Positions 55,373-63,878 are shown, counted from the first letter of the stretch. The stretch: 64,000 nt of DNA from Bacillus kexueae (GCF_022809095.1 NZ_JALAZE010000008.1:78912-142911); one strand, 5' to 3'. Program-made: numbers and translations. Notes: generated by a model not told the origin, from the letters alone.

Positions 55373-57674
55373 AAATTTCAATGACGACACTAAAACCTTC
55401 ACCTGGCTTTGTTTGAATTTCCATCGAACCATTTAATGTCTTCACACGTTCCCGAATCCCTGATAAGCCCATGCTATTATCCCGAATGAATAAAGAGTTT
55501 TGATCTGCCCCTACGCCATCATCTTCATAATGAAGGACAATCTTCTCTTTAATACTAATTAGCATTAATTTAATTGTCTTAGCTTCCGAATGTTTTCTGG
55601 CGTTCGCAAACAACTCTTGAACAATTCGATATAAACTCAATTGCAAATCTAAATTATTAGGGATTTTCAAGCGACTCGTATTCACCTGAACATGAAAAGC
55701 ACCTAATGTTTCATATTGACTCGCTAGCTTTTCTAACGCTTTTTGTAATCCTAAATCGTAAAGCACTTGAGGTCTAAGCTCGTTGCAAGTTTCCCGAGTC
55801 ATTAATATAGCATTATTAAGCCCCTCATGAATCTCTTTCATTTGCTCCTGCAATGTTTTTGGACAGTCTTCGTCATGCTGCAATGACACTTCACATTTTT
55901 GCTTAATCGAGATCAAATCTTGCAAAACCGAATCATGTAAATCCCTTGCCAACATGGAACGCTGCTTCTCTTCAAGAGAATAAATGACACGGTTATACCA
56001 AACAGGACTCTTTCCTTCCTGCTTTAATTGCTCTAAATGACTCATTAAACTTTCGATTTTTAAGAAATTCGATAAAGTAACATTCGTATAATATGCTAGA
56101 GCATTCAGCCATGATTTTTCATCTACCGTTAAGCGAGGAGTATTCATTTTAGATAAACAGATTAAAATATAATACTCTCCGACAGATTCACCAATATTGA
56201 GGACGAATCCTTTGTCGACCTCAACAATCTTACCTGTATCTTCACAAGCTTCCGCGATTTCACGACGGTAACGTTCTATGACATCTGTATAGTGAAGCTG
56301 ATCGACTTTTACAGGCTCAAAATTACGGTCAACCGTAATAAACGATACGCTACTCACTAATAAAACGTCCGTAATTTCCTGCTTTAACCCATCGATGACC
56401 TCTGTCAGTGAATTCGCATCCCGTAGCTTATTAGTAAACTTAAATAGACTATCCTTATAATTGTATTTTTCTGAAAAACGCTTCAGCTGAAATTTATTAT
56501 CTAGCAACTCTTTAACATTAAACGTAATAAAGAGTAATAGAAAAAGAAACACATAAGTTCGAATAGTAAACTCAGTAGGGCCGATATCTCTATTCGTAAT
56601 AGCAATAATCACTCCGAATATTGCAGGAACAATACTCAAAAGTGCATAATAACGGAATCTACCTAACAAGAACTCAATATCATATACCTTCGTTGCTAAA
56701 AACTGATAGACCAGTGAAAATGGTATGATAAGGAGAAAGGCAACTAAATAGGCAGGGCTAAAAAAAGAAATCCTGAAAAAACTATAGGGAATGACATAGA
56801 AAAGTAAGAAAGGAGCAAACGCTAACACATTAGAAATTATAATTATTCTAATCATGTATTTCTGAGCTTTGTACCTTACCTTTCTAATCCCAATTCCAAT
56901 GAATGTGTATGTTAATAAGAATAAAAATAAAAATGAAAGTAGATGGAAAACCATTATATTTATCTGAGCTTCTTGATCAGTAAAAACCTGATAAATCAAG
57001 AATGCAGAAATAGCATTAAGAAATACAATAAAGTAAGAAAATTTAATATAATATTTACTAAACCAAATAGTTCCAATTTCATTAAAATAAGTGTAAATAT
57101 AATGAAGGTATATTACTGGAGTTCCAATAAAAAATACTACATTTAAATATTTCGATAATAAATCTCCTCTTGATGATGCCCCTGCACTTAAATGAGCTAA
57201 TGAAATATTTAATAAAAAGATAATTAGAATTATAGAAGATTTACTTTGAGCATTATTAGTGCTTTTATAGATGTAATAACAACAAAAAACAGCAAAAAGT
57301 AATAAACTTAGTGGAACTAAATAATGGAAAACTATTTGTACATCAAATTCAGTTTTTATTTCATAAAAGTGTACACTTCCATCAGGTTTTTGTACTTTCA
57401 AACTAGAAAGTTGTTCTAGTTTCCTTAAATATATAATAGTTTTATGTTTTTCAGGATCTTCATTGTTTACTTCTAAAACAATATCCCCTACTTTTAGTCC
57501 TTTTCTATCTCCATATGCCCCTTTTTCAACATCTTGAATAACAAAATTACCATTTGTATCTTTTAATACAAATATGCCAATGAATTGATTTTGTAAGATA
57601 TGATAGGAAAAATACACTACTAATATAAACGTTATAGTTAGTAGAGTATAAAATAACTTTGTGAAATCTCGCAT
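55371..57674 (-). CDS. comP: ComP-like sensor histidine kinase
   Basis: ComP senses the ComX peptide. The 767-residue protein (B. subtilis ComP has 769) has membrane helix 1 (about 8-27), a PDZ-like extracytoplasmic domain (about 30-105, EKGAYGDRKGLKVGDIVLEV), then some eight more helices to about 400. A GAF-like stretch (about 425-545) and a HisKA_3/HATPase kinase with phospho-His H580 (ARDLHDSVLQDL), N box ELFANARKH, DDGVGAD and MGLSGIRERV follow. The N-terminal half is much more AT-rich than the kinase half. I take ATG 57674; TTG 57683 is possible, and the binding site is weak, so coupling to the small gene above is likely. No comA-like gene follows. Confidence 0.88.
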   Translation of the reverse strand: MRDFTKLFYTLLTITFILVVYFSYHILQNQFIGIFVLKDTNGNFVIQDVEKGAYGDRKGLKVGDIVLEVNNEDPEKHKTIIYLRKLEQLSSLKVQKPDGSVHFYEIKTEFDVQIVFHYLVPLSLLLFAVFCCYYIYKSTNNAQSKSSIILIIFLLNISLAHLSAGASSRGDLLSKYLNVVFFIGTPVIYLHYIYTYFNEIGTIWFSKYYIKFSYFIVFLNAISAFLIYQVFTDQEAQINIMVFHLLSFLFLFLLTYTFIGIGIRKVRYKAQKYMIRIIIISNVLAFAPFLLFYVIPYSFFRISFFSPAYLVAFLLIIPFSLVYQFLATKVYDIEFLLGRFRYYALLSIVPAIFGVIIAITNRDIGPTEFTIRTYVFLFLLLFITFNVKELLDNKFQLKRFSEKYNYKDSLFKFTNKLRDANSLTEVIDGLKQEITDVLLVSSVSFITVDRNFEPVKVDQLHYTDVIERYRREIAEACEDTGKIVEVDKGFVLNIGESVGEYYILICLSKMNTPRLTVDEKSWLNALAYYTNVTLSNFLKIESLMSHLEQLKQEGKSPVWYNRVIYSLEEKQRSMLARDLHDSVLQDLISIKQKCEVSLQHDEDCPKTLQEQMKEIHEGLNNAILMTRETCNELRPQVLYDLGLQKALEKLASQYETLGAFHVQVNTSRLKIPNNLDLQLSLYRIVQELFANARKHSEAKTIKLMLISIKEKIVLHYEDDGVGADQNSLFIRDNSMGLSGIRERVKTLNGSMEIQTKPGEGFSVVIEI

Positions 57675-57695
57675 GATATACAAAATAGCTTTTGA

Positions 57696-57860
57696 TTAAC
57701 CCCAATATTTTCTTAAAGTTTCTTCCGCTTCATCCATAACTTCACGAATTAATGTTAAAATTGCATAATCATCCATTTTCACTGCAAAACTTGCCTTACC
57801 TTCTAATACTGCCGCTAATTCCATTTTGTTTTCAGTAAAATAGCTAATCATTTTTTCCAT
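57696..57860 (-). CDS. ComX-like pheromone precursor (second of two)
   Basis: The 54-residue product begins MEKMISYFTENKMELAAVLE, continues GKASFAVKMDDYAIL and ends LRKYWG. The ComX family has this N-terminal pattern (I.YF..N...L..VL.GKAS) and ends with a Trp close to the C-terminus that is isoprenylated in known ComX pheromones. Here the Trp is the second residue from the end. ATG 57860 follows ATAGGAGTGGTTACAA, and the frame overlaps the other ComX-like gene by 17 bases. It ends 21 bases before comP. No ComQ-like modifying enzyme is present in the window. Confidence 0.7.
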   Translation of the reverse strand: MEKMISYFTENKMELAAVLEGKASFAVKMDDYAILTLIREVMDEAEETLRKYWG

Positions 57861-58029
57861 TTGTAACCACTCCTATATTCATCATTTTTTCTTTTTTTAT
57901 CATAAAGACTTGTTTTATTGTTTGTAATTCTTCTTTTGAAACATTGAGTAAGCTGGCTCTTCCGATTAATACGGCAACCAACTCTTCGGGATGCTTATGT
58001 AAGTGATGGACTATTTGTGCTATCCTCAT
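57844..58029 (-). CDS. ComX-like small protein (first of two)
   Basis: The 61-residue protein (MRIAQIVHHLHKHPEELVAV, then LIGRASLLNVSKEELQTIKQ VF) fits the ComX family pattern of L..(N/H)PE.L..VL.G.ASLL.V..EE...I...F. Its C-terminal part (KKEKMMNIGVVTNGKND) has no Trp, so it cannot be a classical ComX pheromone. ATG 58029 follows GAGGTAGGTCGAAAG. It may be a paralogue that lost the signal, a decoy, or a regulator of the second copy. It is transcribed with the second copy and comP. Confidence 0.65.
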   Translation of the reverse strand: MRIAQIVHHLHKHPEELVAVLIGRASLLNVSKEELQTIKQVFMIKKEKMMNIGVVTNGKND

Positions 58030-58144
58030 CTTTCGACCTACCTCACATTCTAGTTCTTTTTAACCCCCTTTCACCTGTATTATACAAAAAAATTGTTTAC
58101 TTTGGAAAAAAATCTTAGATTTCCTATATGAATTTTTTATTAAT

Positions 58145-58168
58145 CGTAAGCCATGGTGATGGCTTACG
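58145..58168 (-). terminator. Terminator of yneT
   Basis: Stem CGTAAGCCAT/ATGGCTTACG overlaps the yneT stop codon. T-tract on the minus strand is short (ATTAATAAAAAATT). Confidence 0.65.
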
Positions 58169-58580
58169 ATTTTGTTAGAGCATGAGCTACTTTAATGCAT
58201 AGATCCATTATGACTGTTGCACCATTTTCCTTCAACAAGTTATAGGCTTCTTCGTTGTATACTCCTTGTTGAGCCCAAAAGACGTCTGCATCAATTTCGA
58301 CAAACTCTTTTGCCACATCAACTAAATGTTCTGAACGTCGGAAAACGTTTACGATATCGACATGTCCTTCAATCTCTTTCAAAGAAGAAACCGCCTTAAC
58401 TCCTAACACTTCATCAACCATAGGGTTTACTGGAATAATTTCATAACCAGCGTCTTGCATTGCTTTGGTAACCATATAAGAGGTTCTTTCTGGTTTATCA
58501 GATAACCCCACCACAGCAATTCGTTTTGATCGATTTAAAATCGATTTGATTTCTGATTGACTCGGGTTTTGAAATACCAT
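58164..58580 (-). CDS. yneT: CoA-binding protein YneT
   Basis: The 138-residue protein has the CoA_binding (succinyl-CoA synthetase alpha-like) Rossmann pattern: RIAVVGLSDKPERTSYMVTKAM near the N-terminus, PVNPMVDEVLGVKAVSSL, then VDIVNVFRRSEHL and VFWAQQGVYNEEA. Its family is widespread; its role is not known. In B. subtilis yneT lies directly before parE. Here two comX-like genes and comP separate them. The start ATG has GGAAGGAAGGTGGTGTGAAAA upstream. Confidence 0.92.
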   Translation of the reverse strand: MVFQNPSQSEIKSILNRSKRIAVVGLSDKPERTSYMVTKAMQDAGYEIIPVNPMVDEVLGVKAVSSLKEIEGHVDIVNVFRRSEHLVDVAKEFVEIDADVFWAQQGVYNEEAYNLLKENGATVIMDLCIKVAHALTKS

Positions 58581-58763
58581 TTTTCACACCACCTTCCTTC
58601 CCTTCCATTATACGGTTATTATTGTGTGATTCCAATTGTTAGACATTTTCGAATCCCCTTTTCATCCAAACTGAAATTTAGTAATATATTATCGCACTGT
58701 ACGTGGAGGATTTTGATTTTGTCATGTACAATATAAGTAGAATCTAATTAAAGGGGAAAAAAC

Positions 58764-59351
58764 ATGATTTATGCACTCATTGTTGTTCTTGCTTATTTAA
58801 TCGGCTCGATCCCATCTGGATTAATCGTAGGAAAATGGGGGTACGGTGTTGACATCCGTGAACATGGTAGCGGTAATTTAGGAGGTACAAACACATTCCG
58901 AACACTCGGAGTGAAGGCAGGCCTCATCGTAACCATTTCAGATATTTTAAAAGGTACTCTCGCTGCTGCACTTCCGTTATTTTTTGGTGTTGAAGCTAAC
59001 TTTCATCCGCTTCTAGCAGGAATCATAGCAGCAGTTGGACACATGTATCCAATTTTTGCAAACTTTCGTGGAGGAAAAGCAGTTGCCACTTCTGGCGGAG
59101 TGTTACTCCTTCATAGCCCATTATTATTCATATCAACGTTAGCTGTATTTTTTCTCATTTTATATATCTCAAAGTATGTTTCTTTATCATCAATGCTAAC
59201 GGGCGTTTACGCTGTTATTTATAGCTTATTTACGAAAGATATACCTTTAATTATCGTTGTCAGCATACTTGCATTTTTCGTCATTTACCGACACAGAGCA
59301 AACATTAAACGGATTCTCAATAAAACTGAACCGAAAGTAAAATGGCTTTAA
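58764..59351 (+). CDS. plsY: Glycerol-3-phosphate acyltransferase PlsY
   Basis: PlsY makes lysophosphatidic acid from acyl phosphate and glycerol 3-phosphate at the membrane. The 195-residue protein has about five helices and the motifs [51 protein letters not shown] and the C-terminal [14 protein letters not shown]. The start ATG follows AAAGGGGAAAAAAC. It diverges from yneT, as in B. subtilis, and has a strong terminator. Confidence 0.95.
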   Translation: MIYALIVVLAYLIGSIPSGLIVGKWGYGVDIREHGSGNLGGTNTFRTLGVKAGLIVTISDILKGTLAAALPLFFGVEANFHPLLAGIIAAVGHMYPIFANFRGGKAVATSGGVLLLHSPLLFISTLAVFFLILYISKYVSLSSMLTGVYAVIYSLFTKDIPLIIVVSILAFFVIYRHRANIKRILNKTEPKVKWL

Positions 59352-59380
59352 AAAACGAGGGAAGTAACCCTCGTTTTTTT
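59351..59380 (+). terminator. Terminator of plsY
   Basis: An 11-bp stem AAAAACGAGGG/CCCTCGTTTTT followed by TT. Confidence 0.9.
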
Positions 59381-59513
59381 GTGGCCTTTTTGCAGTTTAA
59401 GAAGTCTCCATGTTAGAAGTACAACCTGGTGAATTCGACTTTAATTTTAGAATATTTCTTTTTTTCGACAAAAACGGTACTATAAAAGAGAGAACTAAAA
59501 AAGGAAGTGCGTT

Positions 59514-60659
59514 ATGAAAAAAATTGCCGCTATAATCTTTTTAATAAGTATTGTTCTTTTGTTTGGAGTAATTGCTTTCCAAACATCTGAATCAAATCCT
59601 TTTTCAACAAAAAAAGAAAGCGCAGAGTTACCAACTAGAGCTCTCGCATCAGAAACAAAATCCTTTCATTCTTCCATTACGATTGCCGCTATAGGTGATA
59701 TTTTAATTCATCGTCCGGTATATGAAGATGCAAAAGCGCAAGATGGGTCTTATAATTTTAAGCCGATGATTGAAAATGTAATGCATCTATTATCGGAGCC
59801 AGACTTTACAATCGCCAATCAGGAATCCATTATTGGTGGAACTGAAATAGGATTGTCCTCATACCCTTCTTTTAATAGCCCTTATGAAGTTGCAGATGCA
59901 TTTAAAGAGGCAGGGGTAGATTTAATGACAATGGCGAATAACCATACGCTTGACAGAGGGGAAAAAGCAATCTTAAATGCAATATCCCATTACAACAAGA
60001 TTGGCATGCATTATGTAGGTAGTTATGAAAGTGAACAAGACGCAAATACCTTGCGTATCATAAATGTACAAGGTATTAAATTAGGCTTTTTATCTTATAC
60101 ATATGGAACGAATGGCATTCCCGTACCAAAAGGGAAAAACCATTTAGTATCCTTAATTGATCAAGAAAAAATAAAACAAGATCTTCAAAAGCTGAAAAGT
60201 GAATCGGATGTTATTATCGTCAACATGCATTGGGGGCTAGAGTATCAGAGCTACCCTTCCAATGAACAGAAAGAGTTAGCGAAATTTTTGGCGAACGAAG
60301 GAGCTCACGTCATCATCGGCCATCACCCTCATGTCCTTCAACCGATGGAATGGATAGAGAATAATGCTGGAGATAAAAGTATCGTCATATACTCATTAGG
60401 TAACTTCTTATCTGCACAAAAAGGAAATGGTAAGGATGTAGGCGGGGTATTTACATTAACAATTGAGAAAAATATTACATCAAATGTGAACACAATCACA
60501 TTGAAGAATCCGACATTGATTCCGACTTTTGTCTCTAGCCAACATAGTCGAAACTATCGTGTAGATGAACTGGAAACCATTAACTCAAACCTTTATCAAG
60601 AAGTAATAGCCCATATGAACCAATGGATTGATGATAGCGTATCCATTTTTTCAAAGTAA
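59514..60659 (+). CDS. CapA-family metallophosphatase-like protein
   Basis: The 381-residue protein has an N-terminal membrane anchor (IAAIIFLISIVLLFGVIAF), then a CapA domain: IGDILIHRPVY, IANQESIIGG, MANNHTLDRG, VNMHWGLEY, IIGHHPHVLQPME and IYSLGNFLSAQ, all metal and active-site motifs. CapA/PgsA proteins act in poly-gamma-glutamate capsule synthesis, often as phosphatases. The start follows AAAAAAGGAAGTGCGTT. In B. subtilis plsY is followed by yneR with no such gene, so this is an insertion or a lineage-specific gain. No other pgs genes lie near. Confidence 0.88.
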   Translation: MKKIAAIIFLISIVLLFGVIAFQTSESNPFSTKKESAELPTRALASETKSFHSSITIAAIGDILIHRPVYEDAKAQDGSYNFKPMIENVMHLLSEPDFTIANQESIIGGTEIGLSSYPSFNSPYEVADAFKEAGVDLMTMANNHTLDRGEKAILNAISHYNKIGMHYVGSYESEQDANTLRIINVQGIKLGFLSYTYGTNGIPVPKGKNHLVSLIDQEKIKQDLQKLKSESDVIIVNMHWGLEYQSYPSNEQKELAKFLANEGAHVIIGHHPHVLQPMEWIENNAGDKSIVIYSLGNFLSAQKGNGKDVGGVFTLTIEKNITSNVNTITLKNPTLIPTFVSSQHSRNYRVDELETINSNLYQEVIAHMNQWIDDSVSIFSK

Positions 60660-60720
60660 GTAGTATTCATTGAATTCTTCCTTTCTACCTCTGTATAATG
60701 GGGGTAAGAGGTGAAGAAAA

Positions 60721-61008
60721 ATGAATTTAATCGTAACGAAAGAAGCAGCTAATTGGTACAAAAATGAGTTTCACCTAGAGAACGGCGATACTTTGCGTTT
60801 TTTTGCTCGATATGGTGGTTGTAGTAACGTGCAAAAAGGGTTTTCTCTCGGTGTAGCAAAGGATGAACCCGTGGACATCGCAACTCAAACGAAAGAAGAA
60901 GGCATTACCTTCTTTATCGAAGAAAAAGACCTTTGGTATTTTGATGAAAAAGATTTAACCGTAAACTATGATGCAACGTTAGATGAACCAACGTTCATGA
61001 TTGAATAA
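60721..61008 (+). CDS. yneR: HesB/IscA-like protein YneR
   Basis: The 95-residue protein begins MNLIVTKEAANWYKNEFHLE and has the YneR pattern RFFARYGGCSNVQKGFSLGV and LTVNYDATLDEPTFMIE. Only one of the cysteines usual in IscA proteins is seen (C38 in GGCSNV). Its function is not known. The start ATG follows AAGAGGTGAAGAAAA. It is convergent with yneQ, with a shared terminator. Confidence 0.9.
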   Translation: MNLIVTKEAANWYKNEFHLENGDTLRFFARYGGCSNVQKGFSLGVAKDEPVDIATQTKEEGITFFIEEKDLWYFDEKDLTVNYDATLDEPTFMIE

Positions 61009-61012
61009 AAAG

Positions 61013-61038
61013 AAAGCTTGCGTTTTCGCAAGCTTTTC
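61013..61038. terminator. Terminator between yneR and yneQ
   Basis: Stem AAAGCTTGCG/CGCAAGCTTT with loop TTTT; it can serve both converging genes. Confidence 0.85.
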
Positions 61039-61043
61039 TGCTT

Positions 61044-61358
61044 TTAGAAGTAATTCCTTTTCAAGTTAAATCTTTGAATTTGTTCTTGTAAACCATATTT
61101 CATTAAAATTTCGTATTGTCTTTCCCCTAGTAAATCAAAATGAGGATACCCTTTATAGTAGTGAATCCATTCAGGCTTTAAGCTGTTTTCTATTCCCCAT
61201 TTAATGAGTTGATTAACATCTGCACAACCAACCTTCGTTACCGTGTGATATTTCGGAAAACGTTCGTCATACCAATAATGTGTTAAAAACGAAATTTCCC
61301 CTTTTTGCACATTCTGTTTCCATTTTTCCAATTCATCACGTTTAATCCCAAATGCCAT
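61044..61358 (-). CDS. yneQ: YneQ-like protein
   Basis: The 104-residue soluble protein matches YneQ in position and style: MAFGIKRDELEKWKQNVQKG, THYWYDERFPKYHTVTKVGC, and PEWIHYYKGYPHFDLLGERQ. The function is unknown. ATG 61358 lies two bases after the yneP stop, preceded by AAGAAGGAATAAGC, so the two genes are coupled. It ends at a shared terminator. Confidence 0.85.
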   Translation of the reverse strand: MAFGIKRDELEKWKQNVQKGEISFLTHYWYDERFPKYHTVTKVGCADVNQLIKWGIENSLKPEWIHYYKGYPHFDLLGERQYEILMKYGLQEQIQRFNLKRNYF

Positions 61359-61360
61359 GC

Positions 61361-61783
61361 TTATTCCTTCTTCATTGCTTCTTCATAGGCTTTATGCCAA
61401 TCCGGGAAAGCTTTTTTAATGGAAATAGGCTTAAATGTTTCTTTTCTAACGCATACATGCTGTGAAGTACTTTGAATAGCCAATTCTCCACTCGGCGTAT
61501 AGATTTCATAACCATATACAACCTTCAAACCATTATATTCTTCAATCCACGTATGAATAACTGCCGTGTCACCATATTTTAACGGCTTCTTATATTGAAT
61601 ATGTACATCGATGACAGGTGATAATACCCCTTCTTCCTCCATAGCTGCGTATGAAAACCCTAAATCTTTGATGAGCTGTGTACGGCCAACTTCCATCCAT
61701 ACTAAATAATTTGCATGGTAAACAACACCCATTTGATCGGTCTCAGCATAACGAACATCAATCTCTTTTTTTGAAACGAACAT
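61361..61783 (-). CDS. yneP: Acyl-CoA thioesterase YneP (hotdog fold)
   Basis: I start at ATG 61783, six bases after GGAGAGG, which gives 140 residues. The hotdog-fold 4-hydroxybenzoyl-CoA thioesterase signature YAETDQMGVVYHANYLVWME (with the catalytic Asp) is complete. Later QSTSQHVCV and DWHKAYEEAM follow. It would hydrolyse acyl-CoA thioesters. It forms an operon with yneQ and is in the place known from B. subtilis. Confidence 0.92.
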   Translation of the reverse strand: MFVSKKEIDVRYAETDQMGVVYHANYLVWMEVGRTQLIKDLGFSYAAMEEEGVLSPVIDVHIQYKKPLKYGDTAVIHTWIEEYNGLKVVYGYEIYTPSGELAIQSTSQHVCVRKETFKPISIKKAFPDWHKAYEEAMKKE

Positions 61784-61890
61784 ACACAACCTCTCCTAAC
61801 TACTGTTTCTCTCTTTCCTCTCTATCTTATCGAAAGAGTTTGCCAATCTCAACTTTTTAAGATTCGACAATATATTAGAAATTAGAATAA

Positions 61891-61920
61891 AAATAAGAGC
61901 TGGACCGCCAGCTCTTATTT
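61891..61920 (-). terminator. Terminator of tlp
   Basis: A 13-bp perfect stem AAATAAGAGCTGG/CCAGCTCTTATTT overlaps the tlp stop; on the minus strand it runs into TTTTATTC. Confidence 0.85.
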
Positions 61921-62163
61921 CTCATCATTATTTCGAAAACCTGATTCACGATCGGTCGCTTCGTCTCTAATTTCTTCACGTAGGGATTGGATGCTCTCTT
62001 CACGGCGTGCATTTTTAGCTTGAATACGCTCTCTTTCTTCTTCATCCGCATAGCGTAATGTTTCTTCTGCTTCTTCGATGTTTTCTAGTGTATTTTGCAC
62101 GATTGATTGAAGCTTTTCAACGTTGTCAGAACGATCATCTGGATTTGGTTTGTAATTTGGCAT
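61915..62163 (-). CDS. tlp: Small acid-soluble spore protein Tlp
   Basis: The 82-residue product (from the last of four consecutive ATG codons, 62163, after AGAAAGG) has the Tlp pattern PNPDDRSDNVEKLQSIVQNT and KNARREESIQSLREEIRDE. B. subtilis Tlp has 83 residues. It is made in the forespore and is a minor SASP. Four ATG codons in a row make the true start uncertain by up to 9 bases. It lies downstream of sspN, as in B. subtilis. Confidence 0.92.
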   Translation of the reverse strand: MPNYKPNPDDRSDNVEKLQSIVQNTLENIEEAEETLRYADEEERERIQAKNARREESIQSLREEIRDEATDRESGFRNNDEK

Positions 62164-62258
62164 CATCATCATCCTTTCTATTATTGGTACAGATTTAGTA
62201 TGTACAAAATGCAAGGAAATATTGCTACTCTTTTTGTTTACATAATATATTTATGCCA

Positions 62259-62299
62259 AACAAAAAGAGAGAGTAGAAAAACTACTCTCCCTTTGTTTG
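62259..62299 (-). terminator. Terminator of sspN
   Basis: Stem GAGAGTAG/CTACTCTC extended by A/T pairs; it includes the sspN stop codon. Confidence 0.7.
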
Positions 62300-62425
62300 T
62301 ATCACTTGAGCATGTTGATTGGATTTATCGGCCATTTGTTTTCCTTTATTGCTTGAAAAACCTCTTGGTTTTGTCCCTTGGTGATTAGGATTAAAATGGG
62401 ACTGCTTGTCGTTTGAATTTGTCAT
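62282..62425 (-). CDS. sspN: Acid-soluble spore protein SspN
   Basis: The 47-residue protein (MTNSNDKQSHFNPNHQGTKP, then R G F S S N K G K Q M A, ending VIQTKGE) matches SspN, which in B. subtilis has 48 residues with HLGTKP, NKGKKM and MQTKGE at the same places. SspN is a forespore SASP without a known role. ATG 62425 (or 62428) follows AGTAGGAGGCGAGG. It lies upstream of tlp, as in B. subtilis where both share transcripts. Confidence 0.88.
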   Translation of the reverse strand: MTNSNDKQSHFNPNHQGTKPRGFSSNKGKQMADKSNQHAQVIQTKGE

Positions 62426-62492
62426 CATCCTCGCCTCCTACTTGTTAGGATGATGCAAACAAACTCAAAACATGAATGGAAATCATTATATT

Positions 62493-62633
62493 TTAGCTAA
62501 GTTTTTCGAGAAATCGCTTTTCTAACCTTTTTTCAATCCTTTCTTCTAACTCATCCAACATACGTTGATCATTTAAAATTTTTTTCTTATTTTCACGGAC
62601 AAGCTCTTCAAAAGTTGGTTTATGTCTTTTCAT
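62493..62633 (-). CDS. FbpB-family small basic protein (46 residues)
   Basis: The protein MKRHKPTFEELVRENKKKIL continues NDQRMLDELEERIEKRLEKR FLEKLS. This matches the FbpB group (KPTFEELV.ENK..IL.D...L..IEERIE..), small basic proteins under Fur control that help iron-sparing regulation in B. subtilis. ATG 62633 follows GAGGGACTCTAA. TATAAT-like sequence lies about 40 bases upstream on that strand. It is rich in Lys and Glu and helical. The exact role of this member is unknown. Confidence 0.75.
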   Translation of the reverse strand: MKRHKPTFEELVRENKKKILNDQRMLDELEERIEKRLEKRFLEKLS

Positions 62634-62781
62634 TTAGAGTCCCTCTTTCGCAATAATTTTACTTAAATTATACATAATTTTCTGACTTTTAAACCTCGAC
62701 GTTTGTGAACATTTATTGACATTATAACCAATTTTCAAATTTTTCAAACATAAGTATCCATCTCGTTTCAGAAATATAAAA

Positions 62782-62801
62782 AAGGTGCGTCATAGCACCT
62801 T
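62782..62801 (-). terminator. Terminator of yneN
   Basis: Stem AAGGTGC/GCACCTT with a six-base loop, followed on the minus strand by TTTTTTATA. Confidence 0.8.
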
Positions 62802-62819
62802 GAAACAAAACGATAAGAT

Positions 62820-63326
62820 TTATAAGTTGCTTTTCTCTTTCATGACATCTAAGGTCATCGGGCCTACCACTTTATCCATAATTCTCCCTTCTTCATCTAA
62901 AAAATAAGAAGTAGGATAAGTTAGAACTTCATATCCACTATTTGCTTTATTCTTTTCATCAAAAAAGACAGGAAATGTATATCCTTCTTCCTGAATAAAG
63001 GAAAGCACGGACTCTTTATTAGGTTCACTCACTGTAAAATTAACGGCCACGATTGTTACATCTGAAGAATATTGATCATGAAATCGCTGCATTTCAGGCA
63101 TTTCTTCTTTACACGGTGGACACCAAGTCGCCCAAAAGTTCAAAATTACCTTTTTTCCTTTTAAATCAGACAGGTTAACAGGTTGCCCCTCAAGGGTGGT
63201 CAACTCGTAATCAGGTGCAATATTCCCCTTTTCTAGTCCCACTTTCGTTTCTTTCTCTGATAGTGTTTGCCACACCGCAACTGTTACTAATACAGCAAGA
63301 AAGATGATAGCAATGGCTTTCTTCAT
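62820..63326 (-). CDS. yneN: Thiol-disulfide oxidoreductase YneN (ResA-like)
   Basis: I start at ATG 63326, which follows TAGGAGGAAGAAAC; longer frames have no binding site. The 168-residue protein has a membrane anchor ([19 protein letters not shown]), then a thioredoxin fold with [15 protein letters not shown] (CPPC active site) and cis-Pro in LTYPTSYF. It faces the outside of the cell and reduces or forms disulfides, for example in cytochrome c or spore coat proteins. B. subtilis YneN has 170 residues. It lies 12 bases from the membrane-protein gene, so they form an operon. Confidence 0.9.
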   Translation of the reverse strand: MKKAIAIIFLAVLVTVAVWQTLSEKETKVGLEKGNIAPDYELTTLEGQPVNLSDLKGKKVILNFWATWCPPCKEEMPEMQRFHDQYSSDVTIVAVNFTVSEPNKESVLSFIQEEGYTFPVFFDEKNKANSGYEVLTYPTSYFLDEEGRIMDKVVGPMTLDVMKEKSNL

Positions 63327-63337
63327 GTTTCTTCCTC

Positions 63338-63751
63338 CTATGTAAACCAAATCGCTGATACGCTGTAATACAAAATCATATAGACAATTGAAATACTCCC
63401 AAATGTGAATGTATATGTTTGAATTGAAATACTTTCCTTCTGTTTGATATACAACAATAAGATCGCATACGTAATGCATAATGCTACGTATGCATTACGT
63501 GTCGTACCATTAAACATGAAAAATGCAAATGGGTTTTGCAATATTAAATGTGGATTAAAAAACAAAATGCTACCTTTAAAGGCGACGATATAAAATATTA
63601 TTCCTTCAAAAAAATATTTCTTTATGTACTGTTTTAAAGAATCAGACACCAACCATTGTAAAAGAAAGTATGCACATAAAAAACTACTAGCTGAAACAGT
63701 GTACATGTAATGAATGGTAAAAGGTCCAAGTTGAATAGCATCTAAAAGCAT
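63338..63751 (-). CDS. Membrane protein of unknown function, upstream of yneN
   Basis: The 137-residue protein has five hydrophobic helices. Its N-terminus LDAIQLGPFTIHYMYTV recalls the start of Lgt-type transferases (LGPFTIxWYG) but the rest is too short for that family. The link to a thioredoxin-like protein suggests a redox or electron-transport partner; this is inference. ATG 63751 follows GAGGGGGTATGAAAA. It is the first gene of the operon with yneN. Confidence 0.65.
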   Translation of the reverse strand: MLLDAIQLGPFTIHYMYTVSASSFLCAYFLLQWLVSDSLKQYIKKYFFEGIIFYIVAFKGSILFFNPHLILQNPFAFFMFNGTTRNAYVALCITYAILLLYIKQKESISIQTYTFTFGSISIVYMILYYSVSAIWFT

Positions 63752-63878
63752 TTTTCATACCCCCTCTCATCATTACATGTATTCGCTCATTTATGCAAGT
63801 GACATTCTCATAAACGTTAGGTGAAATATTTGTGAAACAGCTTTAAGAAATTAAAAAGAAAGGTTGGTTCTTCTGATA

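Noticed and set aside
55169..55432. 87-codon minus-strand frame between comP and parE, a possible comA remnant
   Set aside because: It shows no response-regulator motif, overlaps the comP terminator and end, and has no binding site.
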